DNA of 7,776 nucleotides from Halothece sp. MAG (GTDB lineage Bacteria; Cyanobacteriota; Cyanobacteriia; Cyanobacteriales; Rubidibacteraceae). Location of the stretch: positions 1 through 7,776 of the forward strand of contig JAHEOB010000025.1 of NCBI GenBank assembly GCA_018610095.1, given 5' to 3'. A model generated the notes under the pieces. The model saw nothing but the letters and a program-made list of their open reading frames with translations. It did not search any database and was not told the origin of the DNA. The translations under genes were made by a program, and so were the position numbers. Within the stretch, counting starts at the first letter, position 1. Every line of letters starts with the position of its first letter. Shown in pieces: positions 1-5,841 of this stretch.

Positions 1-651
1 TAATTGTGAAGAAACTGGTTTTCCGACCCAAACCAATGTTCCCACTAAGGGATAGCCTCCTAATCCATGAGGGCTTTCCCATACCTGTTTGCCCCCTGGT
101 AGCCAACCGCGATCCACCCAAATTAATTGTCCATCCTGCCAAACTTGGGTTGCAGAACGCCAATCCCCCTCCTGAAATTTCTCTCCTCTCGCAGAACGCC
201 CAAAACGAACAATTTCCCAACTTAGCCAAGTTGCTGTCGAAGCGAGATTAACGTTTAAACGTTGACGATATTGTGCTTTGTCAAAAACAATCATTTCTCT
301 AGGAAGATACTCTAAACAAGCATTCTCCCCGACATCAATTTGGGTTTCTTGTTCTGCGGTTAAGCCATTACTACCATAAATTTTACTGGCACTGGCAGTA
401 GTAATCACTGCATGCGTTTGAGGTTGCAATTGAATCGACTGGGAAAGATAATCGCCCCCTACGATCCCGCCAGCGGTATGAAGGATGGTACTATAACAAA
501 TCCCTTTCCCTTCTGGATAAAATGGACGTTGTAATTTATACGGGGCTTGGCTATAGGTTTGAATGGGTTGTGTCGTGTTTCCTTGCTTTTGGTAGCTTAG
601 TTTTAGAATCCCCGACCATCGGGAACTGGTTTGATTTGAAAGTTCTAGCAT
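1..651 (-). CDS. ureD: Urease accessory protein UreD (UreH), partial at 3' end
   Basis: UreD binds the urease apoprotein and, with UreF and UreG, forms the pre-activation complex that lets nickel and CO2 reach the active site in the cytoplasm. The minus-strand frame is open from an ATG at 651 through the left edge, giving 217 residues without a stop. The family is usually about 270-280 residues, so roughly the last quarter is missing. Family motifs read directly: QRPFYPEG (41-48), HTAGGIVGGD (58-67), TTASASKIYG (84-93), EYLPRE (114-119) and RFGRSARGE (149-157). The start is secure: an in-frame TAA lies two codons upstream and no other early Met exists. No good Shine-Dalgarno precedes it. The gene is divergent from hicA and cut off from ureG by the hicAB pair. 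ureABC may lie beyond the edge, but this is not visible. Identification is firm. Confidence 0.95.
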   Translation of the reverse strand, partial: MLELSNQTSSRWSGILKLSYQKQGNTTQPIQTYSQAPYKLQRPFYPEGKGICYSTILHTAGGIVGGDYLSQSIQLQPQTHAVITTASASKIYGSNGLTAEQETQIDVGENACLEYLPREMIVFDKAQYRQRLNVNLASTATWLSWEIVRFGRSARGEKFQEGDWRSATQVWQDGQLIWVDRGWLPGGKQVWESPHGLGGYPLVGTLVWVGKPVSSQL

Positions 652-675
652 TAATTACATCAAAAGGAGCTAATC

Positions 676-686
676 GTAACATTTAC
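676..686. repeat. Short inverted repeat GTAA-CAT-TTAC upstream of hicA -10
   Basis: Two perfect 4-bp arms are separated by 3 bp. The centre lies 25 bp from the centre of the repeat at 701-711, and the half-sites (GTAA versus GTTA) resemble each other. The spacing within the element is GTA-N5-TAC, so it does not fit the NtcA consensus. It may be a second operator half or chance. Confidence 0.2.
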
Positions 687-690
687 CCAA

Positions 691-699
691 TGATATTAT
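691..699 (+). promoter_or_regulatory. Candidate extended -10 promoter element for hicAB
   Basis: The plus strand reads TG-A-TATTAT, matching the extended -10 form TGn-TATAAT with one mismatch. It lies 38 bp before the hicA ATG. No good -35 is found about 17 bp upstream, which is common for extended -10 promoters. Predicted transcription would start near 705-707, inside the inverted repeat at 701-711. This is inference from motif and position only. Confidence 0.4.
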
Positions 700-700
700 G

Positions 701-711
701 AGTTAATAACT
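701..711. repeat. 11-bp inverted repeat AGTTA-A-TAACT, candidate HicB operator
   Basis: Perfect 5-bp arms flank a single central base, just downstream of the candidate -10 and over the expected transcription start of hicAB. Type II antitoxins with a DNA-binding domain, such as HicB, normally repress their own promoter by binding short palindromes there. A second, weaker palindrome (GTAA-CAT-TTAC, 676-686) lies on the other side of the -10. Short palindromes are common in AT-rich DNA, so an operator role is only a suggestion. Confidence 0.3.
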
Positions 712-737
712 TTCCAAAACAGTAGCACACCTATTTC

Positions 738-959
738 ATGAGGGGTAATGAGTTTATCAAACGAGTTAAACAGATTGGGAAACAGCGAAATATTGAGGTT
801 CGTGTTGATAAAAAACGCGGCAAGGGTAGTCATGTAACTTTATACTTTGGTGACCGTTTTACAATTGTACGTAATCCCAAAGATGAACTAAAAACTGGAA
901 CGCTACAAGCGATGCTTGAACAACTAGGATTATCTCGGGAAGATATTTACGGAAACTAA
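738..959 (+). CDS. hicA: HicA-family type II toxin (mRNA interferase)
   Basis: HicA toxins are small double-stranded-RNA-binding-fold proteins that cleave mRNA and stop translation until bound by HicB. This 73-residue protein has the usual small size. It shows the family core KKRGKGSH (25-32), where His32 fits the catalytic histidine, and the family's C-terminal pattern with GTL (54-56) followed by LEQLGLSRED (60-69). The family knowledge is established; activity here is inferred from the intact motif. The ATG at 738 has no strong Shine-Dalgarno. hicB follows after 2 bp, the usual toxin-first order for hicAB. The pair is divergent from ureD and points toward ureG. Neither truncation nor frameshift is seen, so the toxin is probably functional. 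Confidence 0.9.
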   Translation: MRGNEFIKRVKQIGKQRNIEVRVDKKRGKGSHVTLYFGDRFTIVRNPKDELKTGTLQAMLEQLGLSREDIYGN

Positions 960-961
960 TA

Positions 962-1411
962 ATGGAGTTTAAGTTATTTGCATTTCCTGCTAGGTTAGTT
1001 GCTGATCAAGAGGATGGAGGCTTTGTTGTTACCTTTCCAGACTTACCTGAAGCAATTACCCAAGGAGAAACCAAAGCACAGTGTCTTAGTGAAGCCTCTG
1101 ATTGTTTAGCAGAAGCGATCGCGGCACGGATTGATGAGGAGATGGTAATTCCCTTACCAAGTTCAAGAACCAACCAACAATACTTAATTCCTGTTCCTAT
1201 AGAGATAGCATGGAAAGCTGAAGTTTATTCTGCTATGTGGCAATACAGGATAACTACCTCACGTTTAGCGAGTTGGTTGGATGTCGATAAAGAAAAAATT
1301 AGACGACTGATTAATCCCAGATATACGATTGATCAGAAATTTGCGGAACGAGCCCTCCAAACAATCCTGAAGCAATTAGAAATTGCTGGATCAAAATCAT
1401 GGATTAATTAA
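962..1411 (+). CDS. hicB: HicB-family antitoxin with C-terminal helix-turn-helix
   Basis: HicB neutralises HicA by direct binding and usually represses the hicAB promoter. The 149-residue protein has two parts. The N-terminal HicB domain (about 1-62) carries the hallmark run DGGFVVTFPDLPEAITQG (18-35). The C-terminal region (about 88-142), including RLASWLDVDKEKIRRLINPR (101-120), looks like the XRE-type helix-turn-helix of longer HicB proteins rather than a ribbon-helix-helix. The ATG lies 2 bp after the hicA stop with only a weak GGA upstream, so its translation is probably coupled to hicA. A HIP1 octamer (1115-1122) lies inside the gene, suggesting long residence in a cyanobacterial genome. 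It ends 49 bp from the stop of convergent ureG. Confidence 0.9.
   Translation: MEFKLFAFPARLVADQEDGGFVVTFPDLPEAITQGETKAQCLSEASDCLAEAIAARIDEEMVIPLPSSRTNQQYLIPVPIEIAWKAEVYSAMWQYRITTSRLASWLDVDKEKIRRLINPRYTIDQKFAERALQTILKQLEIAGSKSWIN
1115..1122. repeat. HIP1 octamer GCGATCGC inside hicB
   Basis: This is the highly iterated palindrome of cyanobacterial genomes. Other copies in the window are at 1446-1453 (between hicB and ureG), 1881-1888 (ureG), 2344-2351 (ureF), 3109-3116 (ureE), 4554-4561 (urtD) and 6263-6270 (urtB). Seven perfect copies in under 8 kb is far more than random expectation for an 8-mer and is the best compositional evidence for the host group. Confidence 0.9.
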
Positions 1412-1420
1412 GCACGTTCT

Positions 1421-1439
1421 GGGCTATGATTGATATCCC
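1421..1439. other. Weak stem-loop between convergent hicB and ureG
   Basis: The 49-bp gap between the two stop codons holds an imperfect hairpin: arms 1421-1427 and 1433-1439 pair as GGG plus TAT with one C/T mismatch, around a 5-nt loop. No T-run follows on either strand, so it is not a standard intrinsic terminator. A HIP1 octamer (1446-1453) is the only other recognisable element in the gap. How transcription of hicAB and ureG ends here is not evident. Confidence 0.2.
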
Positions 1440-1445
1440 CATTGT

Positions 1446-1453
1446 GCGATCGC
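1446..1453. repeat. HIP1 octamer GCGATCGC in the hicB-ureG gap
   Basis: This is the only one of the seven HIP1 copies outside a gene. It lies 8 bp from the ureG stop codon, in the segment between the convergent genes. Confidence 0.85.
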
Positions 1454-1460
1454 GCATTTG

Positions 1461-2060
1461 TTAAATTGAATGAGAATGAATAAAGTCTTGCACAGTGCTT
1501 AATCCCTGTTGCGTTTGTAAATTCGTAAAAACAAATGGCTTCTCTTTGCGCATCCGTTTGGCATCTCGTTCCATGACTGATAAATCAGCACCGACATAAG
1601 GGGCTAAGTCAATTTTATTAATGACTAATAAATCGGATTTGGTAATGCCCGGTCCCCCTTTGCGAGGAATTTTATCACCAGCAGAAACATCAATAACGTA
1701 GATTGTGAGATCAACCAATTCTGGGCTAAACGTGGCTGCTAAGTTATCCCCACCACTTTCCATAAAGAGTAATTGCAGCGATGGGAAGGTTTCTTCTAGT
1801 TGTTCAATGGCAGATAAGTTGATGCTGGCATCTTCTCGAATGGCAGTATGGGGACATCCGCCTGTTTCAACACCCAAAACGCGATCGCGTTGTAGTGCCT
1901 GAGAGTCAACCAAAAATTGAGCATCTTCTTGAGTATAAATATCATTGGTAACAACCGCAATTTGATAGGAATCGCGCATGGTTTTACATAACGCATCCAA
2001 CAACGCGGTTTTTCCAGATCCCACCGGTCCTGCTATTCCCACTCGTAACGTTTCATCCAT
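1461..2060 (-). CDS. ureG: Urease accessory GTPase UreG
   Basis: UreG is the SIMIBI-class GTPase that couples GTP hydrolysis to nickel delivery into urease, receiving nickel from UreE and docking on UreD-UreF. At 199 residues it matches family length. Visible motifs: P-loop GPVGSGKT (11-18), metal-binding Cys-Pro-His (69-71) in ETGGCPH, ESGGDNL (101-107) and the guanine-specificity motif NKID (148-151). All key residues are present. The ATG at 2060 lies 3 bp after the ureF stop with a GGAG about 7 nt upstream, inside the end of ureF. It is the last gene of the urt-ure run before the convergent hicAB pair. Little doubt about identity. Confidence 0.97.
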   Translation of the reverse strand: MDETLRVGIAGPVGSGKTALLDALCKTMRDSYQIAVVTNDIYTQEDAQFLVDSQALQRDRVLGVETGGCPHTAIREDASINLSAIEQLEETFPSLQLLFMESGGDNLAATFSPELVDLTIYVIDVSAGDKIPRKGGPGITKSDLLVINKIDLAPYVGADLSVMERDAKRMRKEKPFVFTNLQTQQGLSTVQDFIHSHSI

Positions 2061-2063
2061 GGG

Positions 2064-2753
2064 TTAACTCCGAAATAAACGACTGTATTGGGTTTCATGT
2101 TGCATACTTGCCAGGGCTAATCCCCAGTTGCAGCTATATAATTCCTCATCGGTTAATTTAGCAATGGTGGTGGCTGCTGTTTCCATTTCCGGATGGAGTT
2201 GTAATAATAATTGTTGTCCTGTGGTTTGACCTAATGGAATTAATTTGACGCCAGCATTGATTAAATTGGTTGCCCAGCTGTGAAAGTGACCTAAAATCGC
2301 TGAATGTTGGTCAATTTGCCAATGGGCTGCAGTGATTCCCAGCGCGATCGCGTAGTTACAAGGTTTTCCCACTGCTTTAATTGCGGTTGCTAAATGATTG
2401 TTGTCGTGATTTCCCTCCAATGCCAATAACAATCGAGTGAGACTGTTACCCATTTGCCAACTTTGTTCCCGCAATTCTGCTGTTTCTTTAACCGCACTTC
2501 CCCATTGATTCCAATAGGTTAATCCTTCTAAATCCCCAGCTAACCAACAACGATAACTCCGTAACATTAAAGCTGTTTCTAAGCGAATTGCCCCGTGGGA
2601 AAGTTCTTGATGCAACCATGCTAATAGTTCCTGTTCGGTATTAATTGTTTGCTGTTCAATGGCGGTTTCTAAGCCTTCGGAATAACTATAGGCACCCAAC
2701 GGTAAGGCAGAACTCGATAGTTGTAATAATTTCAATAACGTCGTATTATTCAT
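2064..2753 (-). CDS. ureF: Urease accessory protein UreF
   Basis: UreF is the all-helical chaperone that bridges UreD on the urease apoprotein to UreG and gates GTPase activity so that nickel insertion is productive. The 229-residue protein has family length and motifs: QLSSSALPLGAYSYSEGLE (11-29), REQSWQMGNSL (95-105), the GVKLIPLGQTTGQ stretch (168-180) and the conserved C-terminal tail HETQYSRLFRS (219-229). The ATG lies 2 bp after the ureE stop and has no recognisable Shine-Dalgarno, so translation is probably coupled to ureE. ureG follows after 3 bp. The ureE-ureF-ureG order is the common accessory order in bacteria. Confidence 0.95.
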   Translation of the reverse strand: MNNTTLLKLLQLSSSALPLGAYSYSEGLETAIEQQTINTEQELLAWLHQELSHGAIRLETALMLRSYRCWLAGDLEGLTYWNQWGSAVKETAELREQSWQMGNSLTRLLLALEGNHDNNHLATAIKAVGKPCNYAIALGITAAHWQIDQHSAILGHFHSWATNLINAGVKLIPLGQTTGQQLLLQLHPEMETAATTIAKLTDEELYSCNWGLALASMQHETQYSRLFRS

Positions 2754-2755
2754 AT

Positions 2756-3193
2756 TTAATGGTGATGGGAATAAGCTCCCATTTCAGGAAAAAACGGGGC
2801 CGTTTCCTCCACTACTTTTAAACCCATTTGTAATAGCATTTTTTCTAATACAGGGTCAGGGGAAAACCGTAAGTAATCAGTTGTAATTTCTATTGGAACA
2901 TGGCGATTTCCCAAATGATACGCTGCTTGGAGTAATTGCTCAAAATGATGAGCTTTAACGGTCATCACTGCTTCCGCTTTGGCGATAATGCGGGCAATTT
3001 GATCCCCATTTTCGGCTTGTAAATAATCGCCTTGCTGCAAAATGGTTCCTCGGGGTAAACGTAAATAGCAAGGTTCACCGCTATCTAATTTTAAATGTTG
3101 CCGAGGGCGCGATCGCGCTTCTGCCTTTAGAGATAAAGTGTCAGTTGCTTGCCAATTAAGGGTTCGATTTAGGCGATGAGTGAACACCAGCAT
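2756..3193 (-). CDS. ureE: Urease accessory nickel metallochaperone UreE
   Basis: UreE is a homodimeric nickel-binding protein that hands Ni(II) to UreG. The 145-residue sequence has the two family domains: an N-terminal peptide-binding-like part (about 1-70) and the metal-binding part with AYHLGNRHVPIEI (91-103). His98 fits the conserved interface nickel ligand (His96 in the Klebsiella protein), and PDPVLEKMLLQMG (112-124) follows. The C-terminus is GAYSHHH, three histidines only, far shorter than the long His-rich tail of Klebsiella UreE. No Shine-Dalgarno precedes the ATG, which lies 6 bp after the urtE stop, so it probably depends on coupling with urtE. A HIP1 octamer lies at 3109-3116. 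Confidence 0.95.
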   Translation of the reverse strand: MLVFTHRLNRTLNWQATDTLSLKAEARSRPRQHLKLDSGEPCYLRLPRGTILQQGDYLQAENGDQIARIIAKAEAVMTVKAHHFEQLLQAAYHLGNRHVPIEITTDYLRFSPDPVLEKMLLQMGLKVVEETAPFFPEMGAYSHHH

Positions 3194-3199
3194 CGAATT

Positions 3200-3913
3200 T
3201 TACACAGCTAAATATTGATTCACTAAGCTATCCGTTAATTCTTCACTCTTTCCCCTTGCAACAATTTTCCCTTTTTCCATCATAAAAAACCGTTGTGCTA
3301 ATTGACGCACAAAGTCAATTTTTTGTTCTACGACAACTACGGTAATTCCTTTTTCTTCATTAATTCGTTTCAATGTCTGTTCAATTTCTTGGACAATTGA
3401 AGGTTGAATGCCCTCGGTTGGTTCATCGAATAACATAAGTTTGGGATTAGCCATTAAACCTCTAGCAATAGCTAATTGTTGTTGTTGTCCCCCACTTAAT
3501 AATCCCCCTTTCCGAGACAGATTATCTCGTAACATGGGAAAGAAATCAAAAATTTCTTTGGGAATGCTCTTTCCTTTTTTGCCACTTCCAGCCAATCCCA
3601 ATTTCAAATTATCCTCTACAGATAAATAAGGCATAATTTCTCGTCCTTGGGGAATGTAAGCAATGCCATATTTAACTCGTTTAAACGTAGGCGTTTTGCT
3701 AATATCATCAGCATCAAAAATAATACTGCCACTAGTTAAAGGATTGAGACCCATAATACTACGCAATAGGGTTGTTTTTCCCACCCCATTACGACCTAAT
3801 AAACAGACTAATTCCCCTTGATTGACACTCAGGTTGACATCCAATAAAACAGGGCTTTGGCCATAGCCAGCCGTAACATTAGATAATTCAAGCAGTGACG
3901 TCGATTTGTTCAC
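3200..3913 (-). CDS. urtE: Urea ABC transporter ATP-binding protein UrtE
   Basis: UrtE is one of two cytoplasmic ATPases driving high-affinity urea uptake through UrtBC; it belongs to the LivF branch of branched-chain amino acid type ABC proteins. From GTG 3913 the protein is 237 residues. Motifs: Walker A GRNGVGKT (40-47), Q-loop Gln89, signature LSGGQ (139-143) and Walker B LMLFDEPTEG with Asp163-Glu164. The usual H-loop histidine is replaced by Gln in VVVVEQ, as is common in LivF-type ATPases. An in-frame start at 3964 would add 17 residues (including KFWRC) unlike the family. The GTG at 3913 is preferred because a GGAGGT lies 11 nt upstream and the family-like sequence (LLELSNVTAGYGQS) begins just after it. 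It overlaps the urtD end by 26 bp. Identity is firm; the start is likely. Confidence 0.93.
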   Translation of the reverse strand: MNKSTSLLELSNVTAGYGQSPVLLDVNLSVNQGELVCLLGRNGVGKTTLLRSIMGLNPLTSGSIIFDADDISKTPTFKRVKYGIAYIPQGREIMPYLSVEDNLKLGLAGSGKKGKSIPKEIFDFFPMLRDNLSRKGGLLSGGQQQQLAIARGLMANPKLMLFDEPTEGIQPSIVQEIEQTLKRINEEKGITVVVVEQKIDFVRQLAQRFFMMEKGKIVARGKSEELTDSLVNQYLAV

Positions 3914-4643
3914 GACCGAGATACACCTCCAAAACTTGTTCATTATTTTGTATATCTTGAACACTTCCTTCTGCCAAGGTTTGTCCTTGGTGAAGGACGA
4001 TTACTCGTTTCGCAATTTGTTTAACTAATTCCATGTCATGTTCAATCACTACCACCGCATGAACTTCTGACAGTAACTGGATAAGTTCCCCAGTGGCATG
4101 GGTTTCTTCAGGCGTCATTCCAGCCGTTGGTTCATCCAAAAGGATTAATTTGGGATCTTGGGCTAAGATCATGCCAATTTCCACCCATTGTTTTTGTCCG
4201 TGAGAAAGAGCAGCTACCTTGGTTCCGGCAGATTCTGTTAATCCAATTTGTTCTAAAACGGTGGTAATTTTCTGGCGTTTCCACTTCGTTAGTCGGGAGA
4301 AAATGGAGGCAAAAACCCCATTCGAGCCTTTTAGCGCAAGTAATAAATTTTCAAAAACGGTTAACTCATCATAAACATTAGGATTTTGAAATTTACGTCC
4401 AATTCCCAGACGAGCAATTTGGTAGGGCGGGAGATTGGTAATTTCTTTGCCTTGATAGTTAATCTGACCGTTTGCCACTGGTGATTTACTGACAATCGCA
4501 TCCAGCAATGTACTTTTCCCCGCCCCATTGGGACCAATAATCGTTACTAATTCGCGATCGCCAATGTCTAAATTAACGCCATTGAGGGCTTTAAATCCGT
4601 AAAATTCCACTTGTAAGTTTTGAACAGAAAGTAAACTCGTCAT
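3888..4643 (-). CDS. urtD: Urea ABC transporter ATP-binding protein UrtD
   Basis: UrtD is the second cytoplasmic ATPase of the urea transporter, of the LivG type, pairing with UrtE under the UrtBC permease. From ATG 4643 it has 251 residues. Motifs: Walker A GPNGAGKST (37-45), Q-loop Gln86, signature LSHGQ (146-150) with the His variant typical of UrtD/LivG-like proteins, Walker B LILLDEP with Asp170-Glu171, and H-loop His202 in IEHDM. A GTG three codons upstream (4652) is in frame, but its G is the last base of the AAGGAG ribosome-binding site, so ATG 4643 is chosen. Its last 26 bp overlap urtE. An 84-bp gap separates it from urtC. A HIP1 octamer lies at 4554-4561. Confidence 0.95.
   Translation of the reverse strand: MTSLLSVQNLQVEFYGFKALNGVNLDIGDRELVTIIGPNGAGKSTLLDAIVSKSPVANGQINYQGKEITNLPPYQIARLGIGRKFQNPNVYDELTVFENLLLALKGSNGVFASIFSRLTKWKRQKITTVLEQIGLTESAGTKVAALSHGQKQWVEIGMILAQDPKLILLDEPTAGMTPEETHATGELIQLLSEVHAVVVIEHDMELVKQIAKRVIVLHQGQTLAEGSVQDIQNNEQVLEVYLGREQIDVTA
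3925..3930 (-). promoter_or_regulatory. Shine-Dalgarno GGAGGT deciding the urtE start
   Basis: The minus strand reads GGAGGT, 11 nt before the GTG at 3913-3911, inside the 3' end of urtD. It is the strongest ribosome-binding sequence near the gene start and argues against the upstream in-frame starts at 3964 and 3943. Confidence 0.6.
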
Positions 4644-4727
4644 AGTAAACACTCCTTAAGTTAGTGGCGAAAAATGTGACAGGGTTATCCCATCAAAAAG
4701 TTGGGCTTAGAAATAACCGGCACAAGA
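4644..4727 (-). other. 84-bp spacer between urtC and urtD
   Basis: This is the largest gap in the transporter run. It holds the urtD ribosome-binding site at its downstream end. I see no terminator with a T-run, no strong promoter and no GTA-N8-TAC motif. A tiny GGG-TTAT-CCC palindrome (4682-4691) is too short to count. The genes are probably still co-transcribed. Confidence 0.4.
4652..4657 (-). promoter_or_regulatory. Shine-Dalgarno AAGGAG deciding the urtD start
   Basis: AAGGAG on the minus strand lies 8 nt before ATG 4643, ideal spacing. The alternative GTG at 4652 overlaps this site and would have no ribosome-binding sequence of its own. Confidence 0.7.
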
Positions 4728-5813
4728 TTAGGAAGAAGCACTTTTGCTAGCACTTGTTACCTGATTTGATTGCTTAGGAATTAAGCTAATCAAACCATTA
4801 GGAATAAACAACACCACAATTAAAAGCAATACCCCGATGATTAATTGCCAGTCTTGCGTGATTTGTTCCGCATAATTCTGGATTTGTCCTAAAATAATGG
4901 CAGCTGCTAAAGGACCAATGAGGCTTCCGCGTCCGCCAATGGCAACCCAAATAACGACTTGAGTACCAAAAGGAACGGCAATATATACCGGTGAGATAAA
5001 CTGGTTGAGTGCGACAAACAATCCGCCAGCAATTCCAGCAATTCCGGCTGATAAAGTCCAGATAAATATTTTGTAACTGGCAATGTTGTAACCTAAAAAG
5101 GAAACTCTCGCCTCATTTTCCTTAATGGAACGGAGAATTAAGCCCAAGTTTGATTTCGTTAGCCACCATGCCCCCATTAAAACTGCTGTCGTAAAAATAA
5201 GGCACATCCAATACAACCCAATCAGAGGGATTTTGGCACCGAACAAAGTAAGTGGGGCAATATCACTAAGGCCGTTAGTGCCATTCGTATAAGCTTGCTG
5301 GCTCACAAACAAAGTATTGAGAGCTGAGGCAATGGCAAGGCTAATAATGGTAATATAAACGCCACTGACTCGGGACGTAAAAATAAACCAACCAATCAGG
5401 TAGGCAAATCCTGCTGGCACTAAGACCATTGCCACCATAGCAATAGGAAAGGATTGAAGGGGAGCAATAAACCAAGGGAGTTGTTCTAACCCGTTGGAGA
5501 CCATAAATTCGGGCAAGCCACCCCCGTAATCACTTGCTCCGGCAGCTAGATTGAATTTCAGGTAATATGCCATGGCATACCCGCCGAGGCTAAAAAAGAC
5601 CCCTTGGGCAAAACTAAGAATGCCCGTAAAGCCCCACACTAAGTCCAAAGCGATGGCGAGAGTTCCAAACAAAAACAGCTTGGCCATTAATGAAGTTTGA
5701 AATTCCCCAAAAAATAAGGGAAATATTGCGAAAATCACAAAACCAATCCCAACCATCAGGGCAAATTTACTGGGAAAGGTGCGTTTTTGCTGGCCTGGAA
5801 GTACTTGTGTCAT
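4728..5813 (-). CDS. urtC: Urea ABC transporter permease UrtC
   Basis: UrtC is an inner-membrane subunit of the urea channel, of the LivM-type permease family. The 361-residue protein has a short basic N-terminus and about eight to nine hydrophobic segments (roughly 17-36, 43-60, 66-85, 121-145, 150-170, 200-218, 248-270, 285-312, 323-345). Family marks are LDLVWGFTGILSFAQG (56-71), the ATPase-contacting loop LRSIKENEARVSFLGYN (227-243) and AIGGRGSLIGP (291-301). The Ser/Lys-rich tail after the last membrane segment is short. The ATG at 5813 has GAGGA (minus strand, 5821-5825) 7 nt upstream and sits 28 bp after the urtB stop. It pairs with UrtB and is energised by UrtD and UrtE. Confidence 0.95.
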   Translation of the reverse strand: MTQVLPGQQKRTFPSKFALMVGIGFVIFAIFPLFFGEFQTSLMAKLFLFGTLAIALDLVWGFTGILSFAQGVFFSLGGYAMAYYLKFNLAAGASDYGGGLPEFMVSNGLEQLPWFIAPLQSFPIAMVAMVLVPAGFAYLIGWFIFTSRVSGVYITIISLAIASALNTLFVSQQAYTNGTNGLSDIAPLTLFGAKIPLIGLYWMCLIFTTAVLMGAWWLTKSNLGLILRSIKENEARVSFLGYNIASYKIFIWTLSAGIAGIAGGLFVALNQFISPVYIAVPFGTQVVIWVAIGGRGSLIGPLAAAIILGQIQNYAEQITQDWQLIIGVLLLIVVLFIPNGLISLIPKQSNQVTSASKSASS

Positions 5814-5841
5814 TACAAATTCCTCTATAATGGCGTATCAC

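Larger units (their letters stand above)
652..737. promoter_or_regulatory. Divergent intergenic region between ureD and hicA
   Basis: These 86 bp separate the start codons of ureD (minus) and hicA (plus), so both genes should have control signals here. On the plus strand there is a good extended -10 and two short inverted repeats, listed separately. On the minus strand a CATAAT-like hexamer (697-702) could serve ureD, but no convincing -35 lies at the right distance. The region is AT-rich. No GTA-N8-TAC NtcA site is present, so direct nitrogen control of ureD from here is not supported by the sequence. Confidence 0.5.

Noticed and set aside
6..251. An open frame of 81 codons on the plus strand.
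   Set aside because: It lies wholly inside ureD on the opposite strand, and its product resembles nothing I recognise. The same applies to opposite-strand frames at 1705-1902 (ureG), 3408-3629 (urtE), 6407-6592 (urtB) and 7169-7450 (urtA).
664..669. A strong AAGGAG on the plus strand in the ureD-hicA spacer.
   Set aside because: No start codon of a plausible gene lies 5-12 nt downstream. The nearby ATGs (690, 698) reach a stop within a few codons, and the hicA ATG is almost 70 bp away. It is probably chance.
652..737. Possible NtcA nitrogen-control site upstream of ureD.
   Set aside because: The only GTA...TAC pair (676-686) has a 5-bp spacer, not the required 8 bp, so it does not match the consensus.
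1412..1460. Bidirectional intrinsic terminator between hicB and ureG.
   Set aside because: The hairpin at 1421-1439 is mismatched and weak, and no T-run follows on either strand. It is recorded only as a weak stem-loop.
3200..3913. Loss of the H-loop histidine in UrtE as a sign of a defective ATPase.
   Set aside because: Gln in place of this His is a regular feature of LivF-type ATPases, and Walker A, signature and Walker B are intact.
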